A DNA stretch of 64,000 nucleotides from an uncultured bacterium (GTDB lineage Bacteria; Cyanobacteriota; Vampirovibrionia; Gastranaerophilales; Gastranaerophilaceae): positions 62,001 to 126,000 of the forward strand of contig CABQAQ010000006.1 of the NCBI GenBank assembly GCA_902462155.1, read 5' to 3'. Below are positions 18,846-27,709 of the stretch, piece after piece. Position 1 is the stretch's first letter; each line of letters starts with the position of its first letter. Made by a program: the position numbers and the translations under genes. Under the pieces are notes generated by a model. The model saw nothing but the letters and a program-made list of their open reading frames with translations, did no database searches and was not told the origin of the DNA.

Positions 18846-18878
18846 CTTGCCTATATGCGTATAAAAAGCAAGATAGGC
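18846..18878 (+). promoter_or_regulatory. Structured leader, possible pseudoknot, upstream of rpmI
   Basis: CTTGC (18846-18850) can pair with GCAAG (18868-18872), and CTAT (18851-18854) with ATAG (18873-18876). The two helices interleave in the order 1-2-1'-2', which is the geometry of an H-type pseudoknot; alternatively GCCTAT pairs with ATAGGC as a simple hairpin. It lies 24 bases before the rpmI start. L20 operons in other bacteria are autoregulated through leader RNA, so a role in L20 feedback is plausible but not shown. Confidence 0.4.
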
Positions 18879-18901
18879 TAAAAATAAAAAAGGAGATAAA
18901 A

Positions 18902-19108
18902 ATGCCAAAAATGAAAACGCACAGAGCAGCTGCCAAACGATATAGTGTAACAGCTAATGGTAAAATCAGAAGAAGGAAAGCTGGTAAAAAACACTTGTTA
19001 GCTCATAAAAGTAATGCTCGTAAAAATAGATTGTCCTCTATGGTAGAGCTAAGTGAAACACACGTTAAACTTGTTTCAAAAGAGTTACCATATATGAAAA
19101 AATATTAA
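18902..19108 (+). CDS. rpmI: 50S ribosomal protein L35
   Basis: 68 residues, very basic, starts MPKMKTHRAAAKRYSVTANGK as in the L35 family. GGAG Shine-Dalgarno 7 bases upstream. It is followed by rplT, the usual partner. infC, which often precedes rpmI, is absent here; HU lies upstream instead. Confidence 0.96.
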   Translation: MPKMKTHRAAAKRYSVTANGKIRRRKAGKKHLLAHKSNARKNRLSSMVELSETHVKLVSKELPYMKKY

Positions 19109-19140
19109 AATAGTAAAAGAAAAGAGAGGATGATTATAAA

Positions 19141-19491
19141 ATGAGAGTAAAACGTGGAAATGTTCTAAGAAAAAGACATAAAAAAATTCTTAAATTAGCT
19201 AAAGGTTTTATCGGTGCTCGTTCAAGAATATTTAAAGTAGCAAATTGTGCTGTAATGAAAGCCCTAAAATATCAGTACCGTGATAGAAGAAATAAAAAAA
19301 GAAACTTAAGAAGATTGTGGATTATAAGAATCAATGCGGCAGTAAGACAATATGATCTTAGCTATTCTAGATTTATTAATCTACTTAAAAAAGCTAACAT
19401 TCAACTTAATAGAAAAATGTTAGCAGAAATGGCTGTAAATGAACCAGATGCTTTTAATGTAATCGTAGAAACAGCTAAAGCTTCAGCTTAA
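19141..19491 (+). CDS. rplT: 50S ribosomal protein L20
   Basis: 116 residues, typical length. MRVKRGNVLRKRHKKILKLAKGF and the YRDRRNKKRNLRRLWI region identify L20, an early 23S rRNA-binding assembly protein and the usual autoregulator of this operon. GAGAGGA precedes the start. A terminator follows. Confidence 0.96.
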   Translation: MRVKRGNVLRKRHKKILKLAKGFIGARSRIFKVANCAVMKALKYQYRDRRNKKRNLRRLWIIRINAAVRQYDLSYSRFINLLKKANIQLNRKMLAEMAVNEPDAFNVIVETAKASA

Positions 19492-19534
19492 ATTTATTTT
19501 TAAACTAATAGAAAATAAATAAAATTAATTACAC

Positions 19535-19570
19535 AAGCCTATCATATTTTTATAACTTGATAGGCTTTTT
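19535..19570 (+). terminator. Rho-independent terminator after rplT
   Basis: Ten-pair stem AAGCCTATCA / TGATAGGCTT (19535-19544 with 19558-19567) followed by TTT and an AT-rich tail. Confidence 0.9.
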
Positions 19571-19700
19571 ATATTTTATAATTGATTATAAGAATTTTCT
19601 TATTCTAAAGAAATGTTAAGATACAAAAATACATATTAAGTAGTAATTAGTTTATTTTTTTTGTAAAATTATGGATGTAGAAGAATTTGGAATGGAATTA

Positions 19701-21239
19701 ATGAAAAAATTAATCGCACTATTGACTTTATTTTTATCAATTACACAAGAAGTACAGGCACATACCCTAGATCACCATATAGATAAAATTTTTGCCCCAC
19801 TATCTGATTTTGCCTCAAGTATAGTATTTTATCCTATTGAAATTTTTGGATCAAAAATACCTATCACGATTTTATGGATTCTAATAGCCGGAGTAATATT
19901 CACATTATTCTATAGAGGTATTGCTTTTTGGGGATTTAATCACTCAATAAAATTATTGACGATAAAACCAAAAGGAATAAAAAAAGATAATACTGATGCA
20001 AGAGGTGAAGTGTCAGCATTACAAGCATTAGCAACAGCCTTGTCCGGAACTATAGGTTTAGGTAGTATAGCAGGCGTAGCAGTAGCTATATCTATAGGTG
20101 GACCTGGTGCAACTTTTTGGATAGCTGTAGGTGCTATCTTAGGCATGTCCTTAAAATTTACAGAAGCAGCTTTGGCTGTAAAATACAGAAAATTTAACGA
20201 AGATGGTTCTATCTCAGGTGGACCAATGCATTATATAGCTCACGGATTAACTAAGCAAAATTTAAGATGGTTAGGTCAACCTTTAGCTCTTATGTTCGCT
20301 TTTTTGTTAATACCGGCTGCTTTAGGTGGCGGTAATATGCTACAGATAAATCAAGCTACACAACAGTTTATTAGCATCACAGGTGGTGAAAATAGCTTCT
20401 TTATCGATAAAGCTTGGATTTGTGGATTATTTGTTGCTGTTATTGTCGGCTTAATTATTATAGGTGGAATAAAAAGTATAGCTAAAGTTACAGAAAAAAT
20501 TGTACCTTTTATGTGCCTACTTTATGTTTCGTTAGGGATAATTGTTATACTTGCTAATTTATTCTACTTACCTGATGCTTTTATGATTATTATAAAAGAA
20601 GCTTTTGTGCCTCAATCAATTTATGGAGGTGTAGCAGGCACTATAATTATCGGATTACGTAGGTCTGTACAATCTAATGAAGCTGGAACCGGATCAGCAC
20701 CTATTGCTTATGCTACCGTAAAAACAAAAGAACCTATGTCACAAGGTTTCGTTTCTCTTCTTGAACCTTTTATTACCGGTGCTTTATGTACCCTTACCGC
20801 TTTAGTAATTATTTTAACAAAATCTTATACAAACTATACAAATGGCGTTTCAGGTATTGAACTTACATCTTCAGCTTTTGCTACAGTAATACCTATTGCC
20901 CCATTTCTTTTAGCAATTGTTATTATTCTTTTTGCACTTTCTACTATTATTTCGTGGGCATATTATGGTCAAAAAGGTTGGACCTATATGTTCGGTGAAG
21001 GCAAAAAAAGAATTGTTGTCTATCAAATATTATTCCTATTATTTATTGTAATAGGTTCAAGTATGAATTTAAAAAGTATTGTTGATTTTACAGATGCTGG
21101 CATGTTAGCTCTAGCAGTACCTAACATCATTGCTATGTATATACTTATGCCAAGTATAAAAAAAGATCTTATTAAATATGCTAAAAAACATAAAATAGCT
21201 TTAGCTTTTAATAAAAATTGGTTTAAGCAAAATGATTAA
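19701..21239 (+). CDS. Sodium:alanine symporter family (AGCS) transporter
   Basis: About 512 residues from the ATG at 19701 (MKKLIALLTLF), preceded by GGA 7-8 bases upstream; the frame can also open at 19671. A signal-like segment ends near VQA-H, then about ten membrane helices follow. The AGCS signature is clear: ALATALSGTIGLGSIAGVA and GGPGATFWIAVGAILGM, plus SISGGPMHYI. It imports alanine or glycine with sodium. It overlaps the bioF-like gene by 8 bases; alanine is the amino-acid substrate of that enzyme, so the pair may be functionally linked. A 7-bp inverted repeat ATAAGAA/TTCTTAT (19588-19603) lies upstream. Confidence 0.9.
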   Translation: MKKLIALLTLFLSITQEVQAHTLDHHIDKIFAPLSDFASSIVFYPIEIFGSKIPITILWILIAGVIFTLFYRGIAFWGFNHSIKLLTIKPKGIKKDNTDARGEVSALQALATALSGTIGLGSIAGVAVAISIGGPGATFWIAVGAILGMSLKFTEAALAVKYRKFNEDGSISGGPMHYIAHGLTKQNLRWLGQPLALMFAFLLIPAALGGGNMLQINQATQQFISITGGENSFFIDKAWICGLFVAVIVGLIIIGGIKSIAKVTEKIVPFMCLLYVSLGIIVILANLFYLPDAFMIIIKEAFVPQSIYGGVAGTIIIGLRRSVQSNEAGTGSAPIAYATVKTKEPMSQGFVSLLEPFITGALCTLTALVIILTKSYTNYTNGVSGIELTSSAFATVIPIAPFLLAIVIILFALSTIISWAYYGQKGWTYMFGEGKKRIVVYQILFLLFIVIGSSMNLKSIVDFTDAGMLALAVPNIIAMYILMPSIKKDLIKYAKKHKIALAFNKNWFKQND

Positions 21240-22455
21240 TTTATTTAATAATGAACTAGAAAAGTTAAAAGTAGAAAAAGTTAATAGATTTTTACGAGAA
21301 ATAAATAAAGAGTCAAAATATATTTATTATAACGATAAAAAGTTTTTAAATCTAAACTCTAATGACTATCTTGGTATTGCACATAATCAAGAAATTATTG
21401 ATGATTTTTTTAGGAATTATCATAATAAAAGTTATACATTTGGCAGTGGATCTTCAAGACTTTTATCCGGAAATGATGATATTTTTTACAAATTAGAATC
21501 CTATCTGGAAAATAAGTTTGATGAGTTAGCAAAAACAGAACTTCAAAATATTGAAACAGCTCATCTGGAAAAACTTATAAAGAAAAAGGCTTTAATATTT
21601 AATAGTGGTTATCATCTTAATCTGGGAGTTTATTCATCGTTATTAGGTGGTAAAAATGATGTAATATTTTCAGATAAATTAAACCACGCAAGTATTATAG
21701 ATGGTATTCTTTTGTCAAAGTCTAAAATGTATAGATATAATCATTTAGATTATAATCATTTAGAAGATCTATTAAAAAAATATAGGAATGATTATCAAAA
21801 AGCAATCATAGTAAGTGAATCTTTATTTAGTATGGATGGCGATATAGCAGATTTAAACAAGCTAGTAAAACTTAAAGAGAAGTATAATGCCATTTTAGCC
21901 ATAGATGAAGCACACGCATTTGGAGTATATGGTAATAACGGTTTTGGATTAGCCGAAAAGCAGAACTGTATAAGTAAAGTTGATATCATAACGGCAACTT
22001 TTGGTAAAGCTATTGGTTCTCAGGGTGCTTTTTGTATTTCTCATCCTGTCATTCAAGAATATTTAATAAATAAAGCTCGTCCTTTAATTTTTTCTACGGC
22101 TTTATCACCTATCTCTGTAGAATTTGCAATGTATGTTATTGAAAAAGTAATGCCTTGTTTAAAAAAAGAAAGAGAATCTCTTCTTAATTTATCAGATAAA
22201 TTAAGAAATGCTCTAAAATCTAAAAATATAAATACAAGAGGTGAAAGTCAAATTATTCCGGTAATTATCGGAGAAAATTCTGCTTGTGAAGTAATATGTA
22301 AAAAACTACAAGAAAATAATTTTTATCTTCTTCCAATAAGACATCCTACAGTCCCTTTAAATACTGCTAGAATACGTATCTCTTTAAGATCGGATATTAA
22401 TTATACTGAACTTGAACCTTTAGTTAATTTATTAAGTGAACAAACTCTTTCCTAA
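21232..22455 (+). CDS. bioF: 8-amino-7-oxononanoate synthase-like PLP enzyme (alpha-oxoamine synthase)
   Basis: 407 residues. Family motifs are present: LNSNDYLGI, GSGSSRLLSG, NSGYHLNLG, IFSDKLNHASI, DEAHAFGVYG and TFGKAIG with the PLP lysine at Lys259. BioF condenses alanine with pimeloyl-ACP (or -CoA) in biotin synthesis; glycine C-acetyltransferase and 5-aminolevulinate synthase are close relatives, so the substrate is not certain. An insertion of about 20 residues (near 97-118, between LENK and ALIFNSGY) is unusual for the family. No other biotin genes are nearby. The start overlaps the alanine symporter by 8 bases. Confidence 0.82.
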   Translation: MINLFNNELEKLKVEKVNRFLREINKESKYIYYNDKKFLNLNSNDYLGIAHNQEIIDDFFRNYHNKSYTFGSGSSRLLSGNDDIFYKLESYLENKFDELAKTELQNIETAHLEKLIKKKALIFNSGYHLNLGVYSSLLGGKNDVIFSDKLNHASIIDGILLSKSKMYRYNHLDYNHLEDLLKKYRNDYQKAIIVSESLFSMDGDIADLNKLVKLKEKYNAILAIDEAHAFGVYGNNGFGLAEKQNCISKVDIITATFGKAIGSQGAFCISHPVIQEYLINKARPLIFSTALSPISVEFAMYVIEKVMPCLKKERESLLNLSDKLRNALKSKNINTRGESQIIPVIIGENSACEVICKKLQENNFYLLPIRHPTVPLNTARIRISLRSDINYTELEPLVNLLSEQTLS

Positions 22456-22477
22456 AATTTTAATAACTAATAAAAAA

Positions 22478-22510
22478 AATGTTTGCTTTATCTATAATTT
22501 TGCAAACATT
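22478..22510 (-). terminator. Hairpin, probably a minus-strand terminator
   Basis: Nine-pair stem AATGTTTGC / GCAAACATT (22478-22486 with 22502-22510). On the minus strand it is followed by a U tract; on the plus strand there is no T run, so it would be a weaker terminator for bioF. Confidence 0.6.
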
Positions 22511-22716
22511 AGTAAATACGAGGATACTGAGAGAATAAATATATAATATTAAATATTATGATATTGCGATGCGGAATAAATTTTAGTTAAAATAATACGA
22601 TGCGGTTATTCACTTATTGATCTTTAGTTTTTATAAATATAATTTTTAAAAAGATACGATACGATTAAATTTTTATTATTGACCTTTTTTATTTTGTGTA
22701 CTTTCTATACTATATA

Positions 22717-22762
22717 TAAAAAAAACTTCTAATTAAAATTGCCTTTTTTTAATTAGAAGTTT
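22717..22762 (-). terminator. Terminator of the glyA-to-aroH operon
   Basis: Twelve-pair stem AAACTTCTAATT / AATTAGAAGTTT (22723-22734 with 22751-22762), extendable by three A:T pairs, followed on the minus strand by a run of about eight U. Confidence 0.8.
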
Positions 22763-22835
22763 CTCATTTTGTAATCTTTCTTAACATTTAATATATACTT
22801 TTTGATATAAAATAAACAAAAACTTTTCAAAAATT

Positions 22836-23213
22836 TTAAGAAAGATCCGGCCTTAAAACTTTCGCACCTTTTAAGTAAATATGATTAATCTGATCTTGAG
22901 ATTTATAAGTATTAAAAACCAAAAGGACTCTAAGTGCAGATTTTAATGAATCTTTAACAAAAAGCTCATTAGAACACATCATTGGAACCAAATTAAAACC
23001 CAAATCAAGACGAGCAAATTTAGCAGGAAATGCCGCATCTAAATCTGATGTTAACGTAAAATATATATATACAATATCAGATTTTTTTATATTATTTTTC
23101 TCCAAAATCGTTGATAAAAGCTCAATAGTTGCTGATCTTATACAATCACTACTATTAGATTCTACAGTAATTGCCCCTCTTACAGCTCTTGAACATAAAC
23201 ATAAAGATTCCAT
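22836..23213 (-). CDS. aroH: Chorismate mutase, AroH type
   Basis: 125 residues from the ATG at 23213, the normal size of AroH. I reject an upstream start at 23342, which would run through fmt. It converts chorismate to prephenate for Phe/Tyr synthesis. RAVRGAITVE at 9-18 has the active-site Arg. AAFPAKFAR, the central Glu in MCSNEL, SALRVLL, HIYLKGA with the Tyr and the C-terminal LRPDLS all match B. subtilis AroH. The ATG is 1 base after the fmt stop codon, so it is probably translated by coupling. Last gene of the operon. Confidence 0.93.
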   Translation of the reverse strand: MESLCLCSRAVRGAITVESNSSDCIRSATIELLSTILEKNNIKKSDIVYIYFTLTSDLDAAFPAKFARLDLGFNLVPMMCSNELFVKDSLKSALRVLLVFNTYKSQDQINHIYLKGAKVLRPDLS

Positions 23214-23214
23214 A

Positions 23215-24168
23215 TTATAAAATATCTCCAACCTTAAGATGCATACCATTCGACCAATCAAATGCTGCCATTTCTGATTTACCTTCAGGCTTAACTGTTT
23301 CAAGTAAAATAGCCCCATCCAATGTCGATACAAGAATACCATTTTTCATAATAGAAATTATAGTCCCCGGTATAGCACTATTTAACATACCACGTGTCAA
23401 TGAAGTTTTTATTAATTTAATCTTCTTAGATTTGAATATAAAATATGCTCCAGGATAATAAAATAAACCACGTACTTTATTATGTATATTCCAAGTCAAT
23501 TCATTAAAATCAATAATAGCTTCTTCCTTTTTACATTTCTTAGCATAACAAATATCCTCGTCCGGTTGTTTATACGGAGTTAAAGTATTATTATATAAAC
23601 CTTTGATAGTTCTGTATAAAATAAAAGGTGATCTTTCACTGATGATAACAGATAAATCATTAAGATTCATATTTTCATCAATTTTGATTTTTTCTTGAAG
23701 ACAAATATCCCCCTCATCAAGGCCTAAAGAAGTTATCATTGTCGTAATCCCAGTTATAGATTCCCCATTTAATATAGCCCTTTGAATAGGATTAGCACCT
23801 CTATATTTTGGTAAAAGAGATGCGTGAAGATTAATAGTAGCTATCTTCGGTATATCAATTACCTCTTGAGAAAGAATTTGACCAAATGCAAATGTAATAA
23901 AAAAATCAGGTTCAAGTGCCTTTAATTTTTCTATAAGATCTCTATCCTTACTTATAGAATCTGTTTGAAAAACATTTATACAATTGTTATTAGCAGCAAT
24001 TTTCATAACAGATGGCATTAACTTATAACCTCTACAAGCAGGCTTATCACAAGCTGTTACTACACTTAACATTTTTATATCATTAAAATTCATAAGCTTA
24101 TTAAATGCGTTAACTGCAATTAATGGAGTAGCTAAATAAATAATTTTTATTAATTTTCTTTCCGTCAT
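23215..24168 (-). CDS. fmt: Methionyl-tRNA formyltransferase
   Basis: About 317 residues from the ATG at 24168; a GTG at 24198 is in frame but extends the N-terminus past the usual family start. It formylates initiator Met-tRNA using 10-formyl-THF. NLHASLLPKYRGANPIQ contains the catalytic Asn and His and the tRNA-binding RGANPIQ, and LGLDEGDI supplies the catalytic Asp. The start lies just after the end of def: formylation and deformylation genes are adjacent, the common arrangement. Confidence 0.95.
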   Translation of the reverse strand: MTERKLIKIIYLATPLIAVNAFNKLMNFNDIKMLSVVTACDKPACRGYKLMPSVMKIAANNNCINVFQTDSISKDRDLIEKLKALEPDFFITFAFGQILSQEVIDIPKIATINLHASLLPKYRGANPIQRAILNGESITGITTMITSLGLDEGDICLQEKIKIDENMNLNDLSVIISERSPFILYRTIKGLYNNTLTPYKQPDEDICYAKKCKKEEAIIDFNELTWNIHNKVRGLFYYPGAYFIFKSKKIKLIKTSLTRGMLNSAIPGTIISIMKNGILVSTLDGAILLETVKPEGKSEMAAFDWSNGMHLKVGDIL

Positions 24169-24175
24169 TACTTCA

Positions 24176-24781
24176 CTACTGGTTATTTCCTGAATCACTA
24201 TTGTTCAATCCTTTTTTTTCTAAGCTACAGATCTGATCTTCTAAAAATTGCTCATCTATCATTTTATCAATACATAAAGATCCAAGCCCTTTTTCTTGTA
24301 ATACCTTTTGTGCTTCAAAACGATTTCTACAATGATCTATAAATAAAATACCATCTAAATGATCAAATTCGTGTTGAATAGCTCTTGTAAGTAAATCCCC
24401 ATTATTAGCTTCCAAAATAAACGGTTTTCCTTTTGAATCCAAAGCTTTAACAGTTACTTGAGAATACCTTCTTACATCAGTATAAGCATCAGGGAAACTA
24501 AGACAACCTTCTCTGCTAGACATTGCACCTGAGCGTTTGATTATTTTCGGATTAACAAATACTCTGGGTTCAGGTGCCTTATCAGGCTCTGATACATCAA
24601 TTACAAATACCCTTAAATTAACACCTATCTGAGGTGCTGCTAAACCTACACCATTTTGGGCATACATTGTATCTATAAGATCATCAATTAATATCTGTAT
24701 CTTCTTTGAAACTTTATGTACTTCTTTTGATACTTCTCTTAATATTGGATCCCCATATTTTATTACTTTTTTTACTGACAT
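24176..24781 (-). CDS. def: Peptide deformylase
   Basis: 201 residues. Removes the formyl group from nascent proteins. All three motifs are present: GVGLAAPQIG (44-53), EGCLS (91-95) with metal ligand Cys93, and HEFDH (137-141) with His137, Glu138 and His141. The C-terminus has a short Ser/Asn tail beyond the domain. It sits directly upstream of fmt. Confidence 0.96.
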   Translation of the reverse strand: MSVKKVIKYGDPILREVSKEVHKVSKKIQILIDDLIDTMYAQNGVGLAAPQIGVNLRVFVIDVSEPDKAPEPRVFVNPKIIKRSGAMSSREGCLSFPDAYTDVRRYSQVTVKALDSKGKPFILEANNGDLLTRAIQHEFDHLDGILFIDHCRNRFEAQKVLQEKGLGSLCIDKMIDEQFLEDQICSLEKKGLNNSDSGNNQ

Positions 24782-24802
24782 AAAAATACCTCATTAAATA
24801 TA

Positions 24803-25858
24803 TTAATTATTATTCGCTCTAGCAAAGAAATTTAAAATAAGCATAACTATAGAAAAAACTACTGCATATAAAAAATATTTCACAAAAGACGAACTAACGA
24901 TTAAAACAGCTAAAGAGCCCATAGCTATAGCTACAGAAACTAATATAAGTACTGTCTTATTTTGTGAAAACCCAGCTTTAAGAAGTTTATGATGAATATG
25001 CTCACTATCAGCTACAAATGGCGAACATCCTTTTAATATCCTTCTTAAGGAAGAAAAAGTAATATCTAAAATAGGCACTGATAAAATAAATAAAGGGACC
25101 ATCATAGATAAAGCAGCTGTTTTCATAACACCTGTAATTGATAGAGTAGCTAACAAAAAGCCGGAGAATAAAGCACCGGAATCTCCCATAAAAATCTTTG
25201 CAGGATTAAAATTATAAGTTAAAAAAGCTAACATAGAACCCGCTAAAATAAAAGCAATTAAAGCACTTATAGGACTTGGCGGCACCATCGCTACAGCTAT
25301 TAATCCTAATGTTACAGAGCTTATCGTAATAATTGAACCGGCTAAGCCATCTACACCATCTATAAAGTTTACCGCATTACTTATTCCAACAATCCATAGT
25401 AAAGTAATAATATAAGAGAATACAATTCCTAAATTAATAGGATCACCAAATGGATTATAAATACTATCAATTCTAATCCCTAAAAGGAAAACAATTGTAG
25501 CAATAGCTATTTGTATAAATAATTTAAATTTTGCATTAAGACAAAAAATATCATCAATAAGTCCAAGAAGGAACATTAAACTACTACCTAAAAGGATACC
25601 TGAGAGTAAAGATCCATAAGGATAGTAACTCAACAAGACAAGAACAAGGAAAGTCAGAATAGTAGAAGCCCATATAGCGATTCCACCAAGCCTTGAGACG
25701 GGATGTGAATGGATTTTTCGTCCACCCGGTTTATCTACCAATCCTTGTTTTTTTGAGAAGTAAATAACAAAAGGTACTATAAAAACTCCTAGGAGATAAG
25801 AGATAATAGACCCGATGATATGAGCTTCTGATAATTGTATTATAGTCGTATTATTCAT
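24803..25858 (-). CDS. wecA: Undecaprenyl-phosphate N-acetylglucosaminyl-1-phosphate transferase-like (MraY/WecA family)
   Basis: 351 residues with about ten membrane helices. Transfers a sugar-1-phosphate from a UDP-sugar to undecaprenyl phosphate, the first step of a surface polysaccharide or teichoic-type glycan. KIHSHPVSRLGG, NFIDGVDGLAG (catalytic Asp pair), NFNPAKIFMGDSG and SEHIHHKLLKAG are visible; the HIHH motif points to the WecA/TagO/RgpG branch and not to MraY. It sits between glyA and def in the operon with a 21-base gap to def. Confidence 0.88.
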   Translation of the reverse strand: MNNTTIIQLSEAHIIGSIISYLLGVFIVPFVIYFSKKQGLVDKPGGRKIHSHPVSRLGGIAIWASTILTFLVLVLLSYYPYGSLLSGILLGSSLMFLLGLIDDIFCLNAKFKLFIQIAIATIVFLLGIRIDSIYNPFGDPINLGIVFSYIITLLWIVGISNAVNFIDGVDGLAGSIITISSVTLGLIAVAMVPPSPISALIAFILAGSMLAFLTYNFNPAKIFMGDSGALFSGFLLATLSITGVMKTAALSMMVPLFILSVPILDITFSSLRRILKGCSPFVADSEHIHHKLLKAGFSQNKTVLILVSVAIAMGSLAVLIVSSSFVKYFLYAVVFSIVMLILNFFARANNN

Positions 25859-25862
25859 AATA

Positions 25863-27101
25863 TTAATAAAGTTTATACCTCTTACAAAGTGCTAAAGAAC
25901 GATTTTTGAGATTATTAATAGATACCTCATCTAAAGGATCAATCATAACAGCAGCAGATATAATTTTACCTACCTCAACCATATCAGCTTCTTTAAATCC
26001 ACGTGTAGTAACAGCAGCAGTACCTAACCGCACTCCACTTGTAACAAATGGACTTTCCGGATCATTTGGCACTGTATTTTTATTAGCTGTAATACCTACT
26101 TTTTCAAGTATATTAGCAATATCTTTACCTGTTTTTTTAAATTTTCTTAAATCAAGAGTCATAAGATGATTATCAGTACCTGATCCTACAATATCCATAC
26201 CTTCTTCCATAAGAGTTTTAGCTAAAGTTTTAGCATTTTTAACTACCTGAAGGGCATATTCTTTAAATTCAGGTTGCAAAGCTTCTTTCAAAGCAACAGC
26301 TTTAGCAGCAATAATATGTTCTAAAGGTCCGCCTTGAACTCCAGGGAAAACAGCTTTATCAATACCTAAAGCGTGTTGATCATTACACATAATAATACCA
26401 CCACGAGGTCCTCTTAATGTTTTATGTGTAGTTGTAGTAATAAAATCGGCATATCCAACGGGACTTGGATGAACTCCTGCTGCTACAAGACCAGCTATGT
26501 GAGCTATATCTGCCATTAAAAATGCTCCAACTTTATCAGCTATTTCTTTAAATTTTTTAAAGTCAATAATTTTAGAATAATTACTTGCTCCGGCAATAAT
26601 CATTTTAGGTTTACATTGAATAGCTAATTTTTCAAGGTTATCATAATCTATTTCACCATTATCGTTGACACCATAACTAACAATATTAAAATACATTCCG
26701 GAAAAATTAACAGGTGATCCATGAGTTAAATGACCGCCATTAGACAAATCCATACCTAAAACAGTATCCCCGGGTTTAAGCGCATAAAGGAAAACAGCCA
26801 TATTAGCTTGAGCGCCACTATGAGGTTGAACGTTAGCGTGTTGAACTCCAAAAAGTTTTTTAGCACGTTCTTGAGCCAGTTGTTCTATCTTATCTACAAC
26901 TTCACATCCGTTATAGAATCTTTTATAAGGTTTCCCTTCGGCATATTTATTAGTAAGAACAGTACCACAAGCCGCCATTACAGCTTTTGAGGTAAAATTT
27001 TCACTAGCTATCAATTCTATTGTATTTTGTTGTCGTTCAAGTTCTTCTGATACCAGATTAGCTATTTCCGGATCCGTTTGGTTTATTATATCTATTTCCA
27101 T
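25863..27101 (-). CDS. glyA: Serine hydroxymethyltransferase
   Basis: 412 residues from the ATG at 27101, chosen because GGGAG lies about 7 bases upstream; the frame extends to 27125. It converts serine and THF to glycine and 5,10-methylene-THF. The PLP lysine is Lys227 in TTTTHKTLRGPRGG. IELIASENFTS, NKYAEGKPYKRFYNG, VQPHSGAQANMAV and DIAHIAGLVA confirm the family. It is first in an operon whose fourth gene, fmt, consumes one-carbon-loaded folate. Confidence 0.97.
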   Translation of the reverse strand: MEIDIINQTDPEIANLVSEELERQQNTIELIASENFTSKAVMAACGTVLTNKYAEGKPYKRFYNGCEVVDKIEQLAQERAKKLFGVQHANVQPHSGAQANMAVFLYALKPGDTVLGMDLSNGGHLTHGSPVNFSGMYFNIVSYGVNDNGEIDYDNLEKLAIQCKPKMIIAGASNYSKIIDFKKFKEIADKVGAFLMADIAHIAGLVAAGVHPSPVGYADFITTTTHKTLRGPRGGIIMCNDQHALGIDKAVFPGVQGGPLEHIIAAKAVALKEALQPEFKEYALQVVKNAKTLAKTLMEEGMDIVGSGTDNHLMTLDLRKFKKTGKDIANILEKVGITANKNTVPNDPESPFVTSGVRLGTAAVTTRGFKEADMVEVGKIISAAVMIDPLDEVSINNLKNRSLALCKRYKLY

Positions 27102-27286
27102 AATTAACTCCCATAAAAACATCAATTTTGAATATAATTATATCAAAAAAATAGAAATAAATCACTTAAAAAATTTATTAAGAAAGTAAAAAATAATACC
27201 ATATATGTATTGAAAATATTTTTTCAATCGATAAAATTTAAATAAGTTCTGTTACAATAATTTTGTTAAAAAGACTTAAAAAATTA

Positions 27287-27315
27287 TTGATTTATTAGTT
27301 TTTTTGTAATAGGAT
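27287..27315 (+). promoter_or_regulatory. Candidate promoter of the BlaI-like gene
   Basis: -35 TTGATT (27287-27292), 17-base spacer, -10 TAGGAT (27310-27315), 46 bases before the ATG, which has an AGGGGG ribosome-binding site. No obvious palindromic operator was seen. Confidence 0.4.
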
Positions 27316-27361
27316 ATTTATTAATTTTATCTTATAAATTTATTATAGGGGGTACAACAAT

Positions 27362-27709
27362 ATGAATTATTCACATGGAAGTCTTGAGAATCATATCATG
27401 AACGTGATATGGGCAATAGAAGAAGAGGCTTCAAAAAAAGATATATGTGTAAATGATGTATTGGAACAAATGAATGGCAATGGCAGTACACGCGCATATA
27501 CAACTGTTAAAACTGTAATGGATCGACTTGTAAATAAAGAAATACTTGTACGTTACAAAGTCGGTAAAAAGTTCTGCTATAAATCTACATCTTCAAGAAC
27601 ACAAATGGCTAAATCCGCTATTAAAAAGTTAGCTAGTCAATACTTTAGAAATGATTTAGTATCTCTAGCTAAAGCTGTTCAAACAGAGTGTTCAAATTTA
27701 ACTCACTAA
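27362..27709 (+). CDS. BlaI/MecI/CopY-family transcriptional repressor
   Basis: 115 residues. The winged-helix family pattern is clear: an N-terminal LENHIMNVIWAIEE helix, DVLEQMN, then the recognition region AYTTVKTVMDRLVNKEILVRYKVGKKFCYK. The C-terminal half is a dimerisation helix. BlaI repressors are usually inactivated by a membrane peptidase (BlaR1); no such gene is present here. The next gene overlaps this one by 22 bases and is not BlaR1-like. Confidence 0.85.
   Translation: MNYSHGSLENHIMNVIWAIEEEASKKDICVNDVLEQMNGNGSTRAYTTVKTVMDRLVNKEILVRYKVGKKFCYKSTSSRTQMAKSAIKKLASQYFRNDLVSLAKAVQTECSNLTH

Larger units (their letters stand above)
22456..22835. other. Non-coding region between convergent bioF and aroH with short repeats
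   Basis: About 380 bases with no gene. Apart from the two hairpins listed separately, it contains related short elements GCGATGCGG (22566-22574), ACGATGCGG (22597-22605) and TACGATACGATT (22655-22666), which stand out from the AT background. Their meaning is unknown. Confidence 0.5.

Noticed and set aside
22679..22762. Plus-strand small RNA with promoter TTGACC...TATACT and hairpin
   Set aside because: The -35/-10 spacing would be 21 bases, and the hairpin has its T tract on the minus strand, so it is better explained as the aroH terminator.
23214..23342. Longer aroH reading frame
   Set aside because: Would overlap fmt by over 120 bases; the family start at 23213 is 1 base after the fmt stop.
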